6,673 nt of DNA, from assembly GCA_027371515.1 (NCBI GenBank), contig DAHXMX010000051.1, positions 1 through 6,673 of the forward strand. Reading direction: 5' to 3'. The notes below the pieces were generated by a model. That model ran no database searches, was not told the origin of the DNA, and worked only from the letters and a program-made list of their open reading frames with translations. Positions 1 to 6,673 of the stretch are shown piece by piece. The first letter of the stretch is position 1; every line of letters begins with the position of its first letter. The position numbers and the translations under genes are program-made. Source of the stretch: Neisseriaceae bacterium. Lineage in GTDB: Bacteria; Pseudomonadota; Gammaproteobacteria; Burkholderiales; UBA11063.

Positions 1-46
1 TATTAGCTAACGTTGAATTCTGGTTTTTGAGTTTAAATAATTGATT
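1..46. repeat. 46-base exact direct repeat, copy A (recB-derived), at the window edge
   Basis: Bases 1-46 are identical to bases 5809-5854, in the same orientation. The match reaches base 1, so the true repeat may extend left beyond the window. It ends at base 46: base 47 is c, whereas base 5855 is a. On the minus strand the internal copy encodes recB residues 274-288 of the visible protein (starting NQLFKLKNQN). Here the same bases are entered in a different frame from the aminotransferase gene and supply its last three codons and TAA stop. A chance 46-base identity is not credible even in AT-rich DNA, so this is either a real duplication junction or an assembly chimera. Confidence 0.97.
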
Positions 47-455
47 CAATATCTTGATAAACCATTCCAAAATTATGACTAATAATAATAAGCTTAGTAT
101 TCGCTTTGATACTATTTAATAATTGATTAGTATCTATATTTAATGTATTTGGATTAATATCCACATATTTTAATTGACATTTAGTTAATTTAACGGCATT
201 AGTTACAACAACGCAAGTATAACCGGTTACAATTACTTCATCGGTATCTATCAGCTTTAATGATTTAATTAAACTATAAATAGCCATTCTTCCAGAAGCT
301 AATGGGTATATTTGATCTTGGTTTAATTTAAAATAATCTTGCAACTGTAGTAATAACTTTTGATAAATTACCTGACTACGTCCAAACAAAATGCTAAATA
401 TAGCTTTAATAACTTGTAATTTGGTAATAGAGTTAAGTGTAAATTTAAATTTCAT
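33..455 (-). CDS. Truncated DegT/DnrJ/EryC1/StrS-family sugar aminotransferase (N-terminal part only)
   Basis: This is the N-terminal portion of a PLP-dependent aminotransferase of the type that makes amino sugars for surface polysaccharides. Residues 1-45 are a basic N-terminal extension. The fold then begins with LASGRMAIYSLIKSL (52-66), the small-residue turn that binds PLP phosphate. It continues with DEVIVTGYT (72-80), VDINPNTLNID (98-108) and TKLIIISHNFG (120-130), all in family order. Family members are usually 350-400 residues; this one stops at 140, before the conserved Asp and the Schiff-base Lys, so the product cannot be an active enzyme. The break coincides with the recB-derived repeat: codon 137 (GAA, bases 45-47) straddles the junction, and codons 138-140 plus the stop come from the repeat. 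The gene starts 7 bases after the acyltransferase stop, with no clear Shine-Dalgarno sequence. The family call is firm. Whether the truncation is real or an assembly product cannot be decided here. Confidence 0.8.
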   Translation of the reverse strand: MKFKFTLNSITKLQVIKAIFSILFGRSQVIYQKLLLQLQDYFKLNQDQIYPLASGRMAIYSLIKSLKLIDTDEVIVTGYTCVVVTNAVKLTKCQLKYVDINPNTLNIDTNQLLNSIKANTKLIIISHNFGMVYQDIESII

Positions 456-462
456 AATTAGA

Positions 463-1002
463 TTAATTTATAGCTTTAATAAAACTTAATGGATTACCAG
501 CATAAATTGCATTAGCCTTAACGATACCTGCAGTTACAACCGAGTTAGCTCCAATTACCACATTATCTTCAATAATAGCACCAGGTAATATAACACTATG
601 CGCACCAATAAAAACATTATTACCAATAGTAATATCTTTATCAATATATGAATTAGTAAAGTTATCGGTATCAGTGTAATAATTAGAATGACAAAATATA
701 CTACAAAATGGTCCAATCGCTACCCTATTACCGATTGATAATTTATTATTACCAATTAATAGATAACCATAAGGTGCAATATGTGAATTTTCTCCAATAA
801 TAACGCTACCTTTTGAATTAATATAAATAGAAATATTTTTGTATAATTTCACATTATGATTAAGTGTCAAACACTGTGGATTCATAATATCTAACTCTTT
901 GGCCAATAATAGATTTGTAAATTTAGTATTAAGTCCACGTAAACGCCATGAATAAAGACGTAACAGATTAATTATTTTAGTGATAAATTTATTAATCAAC
1001 AT
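463..1002 (-). CDS. Left-handed beta-helix (hexapeptide-repeat) O-acyltransferase, WbbJ/LacA-like
   Basis: The 179-residue protein is a probable acetyl-CoA-dependent acetyltransferase of the hexapeptide-repeat superfamily, cytoplasmic and likely trimeric by family precedent. Residues 1-30 form a basic amphipathic leader with an LRGL motif, common in polysaccharide-cluster members. Hexapeptide coils follow from about 66 to 160, with the usual [I/V]-G-x-x turns (VIIGENSHIAPYG, LSIGNRVAIGP, ITIGNNVFIGAHSVILPG, VVIGANSVVTAG). The loop SIFCHSNYY (101-109) interrupts the coils where related acetyltransferases carry the catalytic His, so His105 is the candidate base. The C-terminal YAGNPLSFIK (167-176) matches the AGNPAKxIK ending of the family. 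Length is normal and the gene looks intact. It starts 8 bases after the ppsR stop and is followed by the sugar aminotransferase, suggesting O- or N-acylation of a surface-glycan sugar. The acceptor cannot be deduced; a serine acetyltransferase is less likely because the typical N-terminal helical domain is absent. Confidence 0.85.
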   Translation of the reverse strand: MLINKFITKIINLLRLYSWRLRGLNTKFTNLLLAKELDIMNPQCLTLNHNVKLYKNISIYINSKGSVIIGENSHIAPYGYLLIGNNKLSIGNRVAIGPFCSIFCHSNYYTDTDNFTNSYIDKDITIGNNVFIGAHSVILPGAIIEDNVVIGANSVVTAGIVKANAIYAGNPLSFIKAIN

Positions 1003-1013
1003 TCAAGCACCTA
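1003..1013 (-). promoter_or_regulatory. Ribosome-binding site of the acyltransferase gene, overlapping the ppsR stop
   Basis: On the minus strand the ppsR TAG stop merges into TTAGGTGCTTGAATG. AGGTG sits 5 bases before the acyltransferase ATG and partly overlaps the ppsR stop codon. This supports the ATG at 1000-1002 as the start. It also implies that the two genes are translated from one message, probably with coupling. Confidence 0.6.
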
Positions 1014-1832
1014 ACGATTTAATTTAATTCTTTCGATAATTCCAACAGAAAGCTCCTCTATTGATCTTTTACTTACATTTAGATATGGTATATCATAGCG
1101 TTGCATAATATGTTCAGCGGCCGCAATCTCTTGTCTACAATTATTAATGTCAGCATACTTACTATTTGGTAATCGATTACTACGAATTTGATGCAGACGA
1201 TCAACATCAATAGTTAAACCAAATAGTTTTCCATAATATGGAACTAATATTTTAGGTAATTTATCATTAATCAAATCAAGATCTGCAAATGGATAATTTG
1301 CGGCTTTAATTCCATAATTAACAGCAAGATACAAACAAGTTGGTGTTTTACCTACACGAGATACTCCAACTAATATAACGTCTGCTATATCATAATTGTC
1401 AACATGAATACCATCATCATTGTGTAATGAAAAATCAATCGCATCAATTCGTTTATTATATTTATTTTCATCATTAATGCCATGACTCATCCCTAATATA
1501 TTAGAAGCTTTAGTGCCAATTTCATTTTCTAATATTGGAGTAAATGATTCAAAAAAATCGATATGACACACGCAATCAAGCTTAAACATATCTCTAATCT
1601 TAGGTTCTAAAATGCTAGTAAAAACTATAGGGCGCTCATTATATTGGAAATAACGTGCTTTAATTTTAACTATAGCTTTTGATGCTTTTGTAATCGTATC
1701 AACAAATGGTATAAATTCACGTTTAAATTGTGCAGTTGGGAACTGAGTAAGTAATGCATTACCAATTGATTCGGTAGTAAGTCCGGTTCGATCAGAAATA
1801 AAAAAAACACACCTCATAATAGCTACTTTCAT
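1011..1832 (-). CDS. ppsR: PEP synthase regulatory protein: bifunctional kinase/pyrophosphorylase
   Basis: The 273-residue protein aligns by eye over its full length with the PpsR/YdiA (DUF299, PSRP) family; E. coli YdiA is 277 residues. Known family members inactivate PEP synthase by ADP-dependent phosphorylation of a Thr near the catalytic His, and reactivate it by phosphate-dependent dephosphorylation that releases pyrophosphate. Visible signatures are the N-terminal VFFISDRTGLTTESIG (9-24), IPFVD (41-45), the P-loop GVSRVGKTPT (156-165), IKAANYPFADLDL (175-187) and KLFGLTIDVDRLHQIR (202-217). The P-loop has Val160 where E. coli has Cys; the GKT core is kept. Two starts are possible: the ATG at 1830-1832, or Met6 (ATG at 1815-1817), which gives MRCVFFISD and fits the family N-terminus better. 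Neither has a strong Shine-Dalgarno. The gene begins 21 bases after recD and no ppsA is in the window, so the target enzyme must be encoded elsewhere. Confidence 0.93.
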   Translation of the reverse strand: MKVAIMRCVFFISDRTGLTTESIGNALLTQFPTAQFKREFIPFVDTITKASKAIVKIKARYFQYNERPIVFTSILEPKIRDMFKLDCVCHIDFFESFTPILENEIGTKASNILGMSHGINDENKYNKRIDAIDFSLHNDDGIHVDNYDIADVILVGVSRVGKTPTCLYLAVNYGIKAANYPFADLDLINDKLPKILVPYYGKLFGLTIDVDRLHQIRSNRLPNSKYADINNCRQEIAAAEHIMQRYDIPYLNVSKRSIEELSVGIIERIKLNR

Positions 1833-1853
1833 GTATTAATTATTCAACTCTAT

Positions 1854-3578
1854 TTATTCAACCAATTCAAGTAATTGTTTAATTCCACTTTGGCGATTAG
1901 TTTTATTATGAATTGCATTTTGCAAAGTACTATAATCACTAAATATTGTAACTTTTTGTTTTGCACGAGTAATAGCAGTATAAATTAACTCTCTACTAAT
2001 TATTGTACTTATCGATGGCAAGATAATACTTACATGTTCATACTCAGAACCTTGTGATTTATGAATAGTAATTGCATAAGCAACATTATATTTAGGTAAA
2101 TTAACTGGTAATAATTTTACACCATTTTCAAAATAAATTTGTATACTACCATGATCTTCAAAACAAATTCCAATATCACCATTCTGTAAATCTAATGCTT
2201 GGTTATTTTCAGTAATTATTATTGGTTTACCATAATACCATGTAGAATTACTCTGTAACATTAATTGCGTTGTTTGATCCAACAATTTATTTAAATTAAT
2301 AGTACCAAACTGAGTAATATTATTAGAGCACAATAATACGTGCTCATTATAACACTTAAGCGCAGCTTGTATATTTAATTGTTTAGTACTAATTAATTTA
2401 TCTAATTCATTATAATATTGTTTTATTTTAATAGTTGCGTATTCAAGTATATTATTTAAATTACATTCAATTAATTTAATATCTTGAGCATCTTGATTAA
2501 ATGATCTTATTACCCCATTTGCATTATCATTTAATACATGATTTGCTAATTTACCAATACTTGAACTATTACGATTACTTATATGCAAATAATTTATAGT
2601 TTGATTACCAATATTATCAAATAAATCTTTTACATTAATTGACAAAGCATCAACTAAGGAACTAAATACCGAACCTTCTTCAACAGAAGATAGCTGATTT
2701 TTATCCCCAAGTAATATAAGATGACGTATTTTATTTAAGTCTAACGAATTTAATAATCGACTAAATAGAGCAACTCCAAGCATAGATGATTCATCAATAA
2801 TTAATACATCTAATTCTAATCGATTACTTGAGTTATATTGATATAAATTAGTATTAAATTGCGCACCTAATAAACGATGAATAGTTTTAAAATTTGCATT
2901 ATCATTGATTAATTCATGCAAAAATTCATTATTTAATTCATCTTTTAATTTATTATTTTGCATTGACTCCTGTACTTTTTTTGATGCTTTACCAGTTGGA
3001 GCGCATATTTTAACATTTAATTTACATTGATATACTTGATATAACGCCCATAAAACAATCATTACAGTTGATGTTTTACCAGTTCCTGGGCCACCGGTTA
3101 TAATACTAAATTTATTATTTATTGAGTTTTTAATTGCTTCTAATTGTTCATTATTAGGATTGCCCTGTTTATTCAGTTGAATAAGTTTATCGTGAATAGC
3201 TCTATTATAATTAATGGCATGTAACTTATTATTGATTAATCCTTTTATTGTTTTTGCAATAATTAATTCAAAACTCAAATAACGATTAACGTAAATTAAA
3301 CAGCTATCATCTAAGTCAAGTGCTATAAACAATTTATTAAATTTAGTTGTTGATATATTTTTGGTATATTCAAGCAAGTTACTTTTTTGAAGGATTGTTA
3401 ATATTTTAGTTGCACTCACATTTAACTTTGCTGCAATACTATTTATATTACTACACGTATTACCATCATCAATATCTTCTAAGATAGTTTGAATAATTAA
3501 ACCAATTAAGTCATTGTTATTGTTATTAGTTAATCTTAAAAGATAACTAATAAATTCAACATAATCAGAATTTAACAT
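1854..3578 (-). CDS. recD: RecBCD exonuclease V alpha subunit, RecD helicase
   Basis: This is the 5'-to-3' superfamily 1B helicase subunit of RecBCD, which with RecB and RecC unwinds and degrades DNA from double-strand ends. At 574 residues it is close to E. coli RecD (608). An N-terminal helical domain (about 1-135) precedes QLEAIKNSI and Walker A, GGPGTGKTS (162-170). Then come motif Ia APTGKAS (193-199), the NFKTIHRLLG segment (229-238), Walker B DVLIIDESSM (257-266), motif III LILLGDKNQLSSVEEGSVF (287-305), the motif IV region HISNR (332-336), an SH3-like segment around LQNGDIGI (464-471), motif V YAITIHKSQGSEYEHV (501-516) and motif VI ELIYTAITRAKQKV (530-543). All catalytic helicase residues I can check are present. 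The motif IV region reads SNR where I recall SYR in E. coli. The linkers are rich in Asn, Ile and Lys, as expected from AT-rich codons. The start is fixed by a strong Shine-Dalgarno and the overlap with recB. The context with recB rules out the stand-alone RecD2 form. Confidence 0.96.
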   Translation of the reverse strand: MLNSDYVEFISYLLRLTNNNNNDLIGLIIQTILEDIDDGNTCSNINSIAAKLNVSATKILTILQKSNLLEYTKNISTTKFNKLFIALDLDDSCLIYVNRYLSFELIIAKTIKGLINNKLHAINYNRAIHDKLIQLNKQGNPNNEQLEAIKNSINNKFSIITGGPGTGKTSTVMIVLWALYQVYQCKLNVKICAPTGKASKKVQESMQNNKLKDELNNEFLHELINDNANFKTIHRLLGAQFNTNLYQYNSSNRLELDVLIIDESSMLGVALFSRLLNSLDLNKIRHLILLGDKNQLSSVEEGSVFSSLVDALSINVKDLFDNIGNQTINYLHISNRNSSSIGKLANHVLNDNANGVIRSFNQDAQDIKLIECNLNNILEYATIKIKQYYNELDKLISTKQLNIQAALKCYNEHVLLCSNNITQFGTINLNKLLDQTTQLMLQSNSTWYYGKPIIITENNQALDLQNGDIGICFEDHGSIQIYFENGVKLLPVNLPKYNVAYAITIHKSQGSEYEHVSIILPSISTIISRELIYTAITRAKQKVTIFSDYSTLQNAIHNKTNRQSGIKQLLELVE

Positions 3579-3594
3579 TATATAGCCTCACCTT
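3576..3594 (-). promoter_or_regulatory. recD ribosome-binding site and recB/recD TAATG overlap
   Basis: The minus strand reads AAGGTGAGG (3586-3594), a 7-base spacer, then TAATG, in which the recB TAA (3578-3580) shares a base with the recD ATG (3576-3578). The Shine-Dalgarno is the strongest of the starts in this window and lies inside the last recB codons (KGEA). The arrangement indicates translational coupling, which would keep the RecB and RecD subunits near equal amounts. Confidence 0.8.
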
Positions 3595-6500
3595 TAAATA
3601 ACTTATCTATTTTTGAGACTAAACTCTGACAATGATCATCCATATAAATTCCAGCAAAAGGGATGCTCTGAACCGTTAAAGCTCCACGCACATAATAATA
3701 TATAGCACCACCAATTAAATGCGTGGCATCATTTATTTTTAGACGATATTCTAAATATCTTTTGACAGCTACTAAATATAACAAATATTGTAAATAATAG
3801 TGGTGAGATGCCATAGATTCCAAAATCAAAGTTTTTTGATTATAGTTATTAGTATAAGTATAATCATCTAAAATATTAGTTTTATAGTCTAATACATAGT
3901 ATTTATTGCTATATTCAAAAACCACATCAATAAAACCAACTAAAAACCCATGATTAATCTTATCTAACATTTTGATATATTTACTAAAACTATGTTCAGC
4001 ACCATAATGCTGACTAATTAATTGACTAAGCTCAACTTTAATATTTACTTGTTGATTAATTGTAAGATTGAATTCTAATTCGCTTATCTTATTTGGTAAC
4101 ATATTTAATGATATGTTATTAAATAGTGAATAATTAAATACATCATTTGTCATATTAATCAATTCATTGGCTATATCATCATGATTTTGGATTACTGAAT
4201 AACCACTTAAAATATGCTTTAATTTATTATGATTTAATGGATATTCTTCACATAAAGTATGAAACAATACACCAAACTCAGCTCCTTTTAGAAGTGAATT
4301 ACTCAATATAGAATATTTATATTCAGTATTAACATATGAAATAGATTCAACATTATCTATATCTTTGTTGATTAAAAATTCTGGCAATTCATGTGTTATC
4401 TCTTGAGTTAATTCTGAATAACTTTGTTTATAATAAGACTCGTATAACTGATTATAATTAATATCAATAGCCTTGGTATCAATATGATGATAATCATCTT
4501 GATTTACATTATATTGAGGTTTTAAATTTTTATAGTCATCAATAGCTAATTCATCAATTGAATATACAATTACTCCATTAATTTTAGATAATGGGCTTCC
4601 AGATTTAATTGATTGATTATTAAATATATCTTCATAATTAGCTATCGGATGTGATGTATCATTAGGATTATCTATATTTAAACCAAACAAATAACTAATA
4701 CTTTCAATACTTGAGTTTTTATAGTAACTGCCACTTTTATTTTTTTTGATTTCTTTAATATATATATATATACGTGATTTGGCACGTGTCAACGCCACAT
4801 AATTCAATCGTTGAATTTCTTGATTTTCTTCACAAATGAATGTTTTGGCTGCGTCATCATCTTTTTTGGTGATAATTGTTGGATGAGAATGTAATGTGGT
4901 AAATATAGGTGTTTCTTTAATTGTAATTAAACTGTTTTTAAAATATGGGCAAAACAATACGTCATATTCAAGTCCTTTTGATTTATGAATGGTTGTAATT
5001 ATAATATATTCACCATCATTATCCAAACGAACCACTTCTTCAGCATTCTCATTTATATCAAATGTATTATTTAACCTATCGGCAATTTTATTTTTTAACC
5101 AATATAGCAACTCATTGTTATTTAATTTATTTTCTCGATTAATCAGTTCAGCTAATTGCCAAAAATTAGCCAATTCACGATTATTTATTACTCCATTAGT
5201 TGAGTTATGGTAGTTGCAGATATCATCCAGTATACTATAGAATAATTCAATTATTCCATTTTTTTTCCATATTTCATGATACTTAACAAACCATGTTTCC
5301 GCCATTTCGTTAACACCGTTTTCAAGCTTTAATTCATATAATGGTAAGTTAAATATTTTTGAGGCAATAGCTTTAACTAATTTCCGTTTATCAGTTAGAT
5401 CATTAATAGCTGATAATATGTTATAAACATCAGTCGCAGTAGAGGTTGCGTAGATACTTCCTAGTTTTGGTTCTGCAATTCTTAAATTAAATTTTTTTAC
5501 ATATTGAATAATTTCACCTATTTGCTTGTTATTAGCTGTAAGAATTGCAATTTTACTAATTAGGCTTGGATCAACAGTAAGTAACCCCATTATTTCACTC
5601 ACCATATGATTTAACAGTGTCGTGTTAAGAGATGTTTTATTATCACCTGTTACAGCTATAATTTGAACATTTTCATTATAATATTTACGATTAATTGCTA
5701 TATTATTTTGTTTTAATTGTTCATTTATTTGGTCTACTGTTGGTAGTTTTAAATTTGGCTGACCTTTAGCATTGATTTTAACATAATCAATTTCATATCC
5801 CAAAAAGCTATTAGCTAACGTTGAATTCTGGTTTTTGAGTTTAAATAATTGATTAATAAATTCCATAATTGATATGTCAGAGCGATAATTATCGATTAAT
5901 TGGCATACTTGATTAATTTGATTGCGTGCTGTAATATAAGTATTAATATCAGCACCTCTAAACTTATAAATAGCTTGCTTAGGATCACCCACAACAATTA
6001 AATTACCACGTTTTTTAAAATTATATATTTGATTAAATATTAGCCACTGTAACTGATCTGTATCTTGAAATTCATCAATAAAAGCAATTGGATACTCTTC
6101 ATAAATTTTTTGACTTAAATTATCTTTGGTAATATTATCAGCAACAATCTGAATTAAATCATCATTAGTTAATTTATTTAAATAACTAAGATTAGCACTA
6201 TAGTGAACAATAATATAATCAAAACATGCATAAATAAATTTCATTTTAATAACGATTAATTGATTATCATCTTGTATTTCACTAATTAAATCTAACATTA
6301 AATTATCAACATTTTGACTTTCATATGGATATTTAATTTGATATTTACCGTCTTTATAAACAATTACATCATTCGGAATACACTTAAGTACACGCTTTAA
6401 AATACTATCAGGTGTATAATGTGTAGTGTTAAACTTATTATTAGATTCAAATAATTTTAATATATTGAATTCAATTTGCTTAACATGTGTTAAGTATTTA

Positions 6501-6673
6501 GTATTACTAAATATACTTAGTATAAATTTCTTAACCAGATTTTCAATGAGTGATTTGTTATCTGTTATTAAATTATAATCAGGATTAACAGAGCAATCAA
6601 ATGGATAACGCTTTAATATCTGACTACAGAAACTATGTATGGTATAGATTGATGCATTGTCAAAATTTTGCAA
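3578..6673 (-). CDS. recB: RecBCD exonuclease V beta subunit, RecB helicase-nuclease (5' end beyond the window)
   Basis: RecB is the 3'-to-5' superfamily 1A helicase and the sole nuclease of RecBCD, also loading RecA after Chi. The visible 1031 residues begin just before YTIHSFCSQIL (10-20), which matches YTIHGFCQRML of E. coli RecB. Roughly 130-140 N-terminal residues including Walker A are therefore off the right edge, and the leading TTG at 6671-6673 is an internal Leu codon, not a start. Helicase motifs in order are FIDEFQDTD (198-206), VVGDPKQAIYKFRGAD (227-242), DNYRS (261-265), TTIHKSKGLEYDVLFCP (560-576) and QRLNYVALTRAKSRIYI (621-637). The nuclease domain has GVLFHTLCE (His805), GFIDVVFE (Asp916), VLDYKTN (Asp929, Lys931) and QYLLY (962-966). 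The His-Asp-Asp-Lys spacings (111, 13, 2) equal those I recall for E. coli H956, D1067, D1080 and K1082. Helicase and nuclease both look intact. Bases 5809-5854, coding residues 274-288, recur at the window's left edge. Confidence 0.96.
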   Translation of the reverse strand: MQNFDNASIYTIHSFCSQILKRYPFDCSVNPDYNLITDNKSLIENLVKKFILSIFSNTKYLTHVKQIEFNILKLFESNNKFNTTHYTPDSILKRVLKCIPNDVIVYKDGKYQIKYPYESQNVDNLMLDLISEIQDDNQLIVIKMKFIYACFDYIIVHYSANLSYLNKLTNDDLIQIVADNITKDNLSQKIYEEYPIAFIDEFQDTDQLQWLIFNQIYNFKKRGNLIVVGDPKQAIYKFRGADINTYITARNQINQVCQLIDNYRSDISIMEFINQLFKLKNQNSTLANSFLGYEIDYVKINAKGQPNLKLPTVDQINEQLKQNNIAINRKYYNENVQIIAVTGDNKTSLNTTLLNHMVSEIMGLLTVDPSLISKIAILTANNKQIGEIIQYVKKFNLRIAEPKLGSIYATSTATDVYNILSAINDLTDKRKLVKAIASKIFNLPLYELKLENGVNEMAETWFVKYHEIWKKNGIIELFYSILDDICNYHNSTNGVINNRELANFWQLAELINRENKLNNNELLYWLKNKIADRLNNTFDINENAEEVVRLDNDGEYIIITTIHKSKGLEYDVLFCPYFKNSLITIKETPIFTTLHSHPTIITKKDDDAAKTFICEENQEIQRLNYVALTRAKSRIYIYIKEIKKNKSGSYYKNSSIESISYLFGLNIDNPNDTSHPIANYEDIFNNQSIKSGSPLSKINGVIVYSIDELAIDDYKNLKPQYNVNQDDYHHIDTKAIDINYNQLYESYYKQSYSELTQEITHELPEFLINKDIDNVESISYVNTEYKYSILSNSLLKGAEFGVLFHTLCEEYPLNHNKLKHILSGYSVIQNHDDIANELINMTNDVFNYSLFNNISLNMLPNKISELEFNLTINQQVNIKVELSQLISQHYGAEHSFSKYIKMLDKINHGFLVGFIDVVFEYSNKYYVLDYKTNILDDYTYTNNYNQKTLILESMASHHYYLQYLLYLVAVKRYLEYRLKINDATHLIGGAIYYYVRGALTVQSIPFAGIYMDDHCQSLVSKIDKLFKGEAI
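4740..4772. repeat. Homopolymer and TA dinucleotide tracts inside recB
   Basis: A run of eight T on the plus strand (4740-4747; eight A in the recB message, codons for KKN) lies about ten bases from an alternating AT run (4758-4772; codons for the IYIYI segment after motif VI). Both are in frame here. Such tracts are slippage-prone and are also common by chance at this base composition. They sit in the linker between the helicase and nuclease domains, where a frameshift would remove the nuclease. Confidence 0.5.
5809..5854. repeat. 46-base exact direct repeat, copy B (native position in recB)
   Basis: This is the partner of bases 1-46. It is in the correct recB frame: codon 274 begins at base 5854, and the repeat covers residues 274-288 plus one base. 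It lies about ten residues after helicase motif IV (DNYRS). It is the original location, because the flanking sequence on both sides continues normal RecB protein. Confidence 0.97.

Larger units (their letters stand above)
47..5854. other. Possible tandem-duplication (or circularised) unit of 5808 bases
   Basis: If segment 47-5854 were tandemly duplicated, the bases left of position 47 would have to equal those ending at 5854, and they do for all 46 visible bases. The unit would run from within recB, through recD, ppsR and the acyltransferase, into the aminotransferase. One copy of recB would remain complete, while the second copy would lack its 5' part. The complete aminotransferase would lie only after the second copy. 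This is an inference from one junction; an assembly or amplification chimera gives the same picture. Confidence 0.35.

Noticed and set aside
1117..1124. GC-only 8-base palindrome (GCGGCCGC) in AT-rich DNA
   Set aside because: It is explained by consecutive Ala codons (IAAAEH) in a conserved part of ppsR; there is no other sign of a regulatory or cloned element.
4989..5213. Plus-strand open frame of 74 codons
   Set aside because: It lies wholly antisense to well-conserved recB coding sequence. Its Ser/Phe/Leu-rich translation matches no family I recognise and no convincing ribosome-binding site is visible, so it is a shadow frame.
6671..6673. TTG at the right edge as a possible recB start codon
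   Set aside because: The sequence begins in the middle of the RecB helicase domain, shortly before the TIHSFC motif. Walker A must lie upstream, so this codon is internal and the gene is cut by the window.
1..6673. A novel defence, CRISPR or mobile system
   Set aside because: No regularly spaced repeats, transposase, integrase, toxin-antitoxin pair or unrecognised large gene is present. All five coding regions fit known families and there is almost no non-coding space.
1..6673. Many short AT-rich motifs such as ttgattaat and aattgatta scattered on both strands
   Set aside because: They occur within codons for Asn, Ile, Leu and Lys at irregular distances, as expected from the low G+C content, and show no periodic or palindromic arrangement.

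Overview
The window is AT-rich (about 28% G+C in most lines I sampled, 40% in one ppsR line) and is almost entirely coding. All genes are on the minus strand, with gaps of 21 bases or fewer. A RecBCD-type recB-recD pair and a PEP-synthase regulatory protein (PpsR/YdiA family) point to a gammaproteobacterium, or possibly a betaproteobacterium. The low G+C and dense packing suggest a host-associated or reduced-genome lineage, but I cannot name a genus from sequence alone.

In transcription order (right to left), the window holds recB from 6673 to 3578. It is open at the right edge and lacks its first 130-odd residues, including Walker A. Next is recD (3578-1854), coupled to recB by a TAATG stop/start overlap. 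Then come ppsR (1832-1011), a left-handed beta-helix acyltransferase (1002-463), and the first 140 codons of a DegT/DnrJ/EryC1/StrS-type sugar aminotransferase (455-33). No intergenic space is large enough for an obvious promoter or terminator, so the set looks like one transcription unit. It combines DNA double-strand-break repair and degradation (RecB and RecD, which need RecC from elsewhere), control of PEP synthase, and two enzymes typical of surface-glycan synthesis.

The most unusual feature is at the left edge. Bases 1-46 are an exact direct copy of bases 5809-5854, which lie inside recB. The copy interrupts the aminotransferase gene, which runs out of frame into the recB-derived sequence and stops. 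The constant offset of 5808 bases is what the novel junction of a tandem duplication, or of a circle, of segment 47-5854 would look like. It could equally be an assembly or amplification chimera, especially if the window edge is a contig edge. I found no CRISPR array, transposase, tRNA, rRNA, or clear defence or mobile system. The genes themselves belong to known families.
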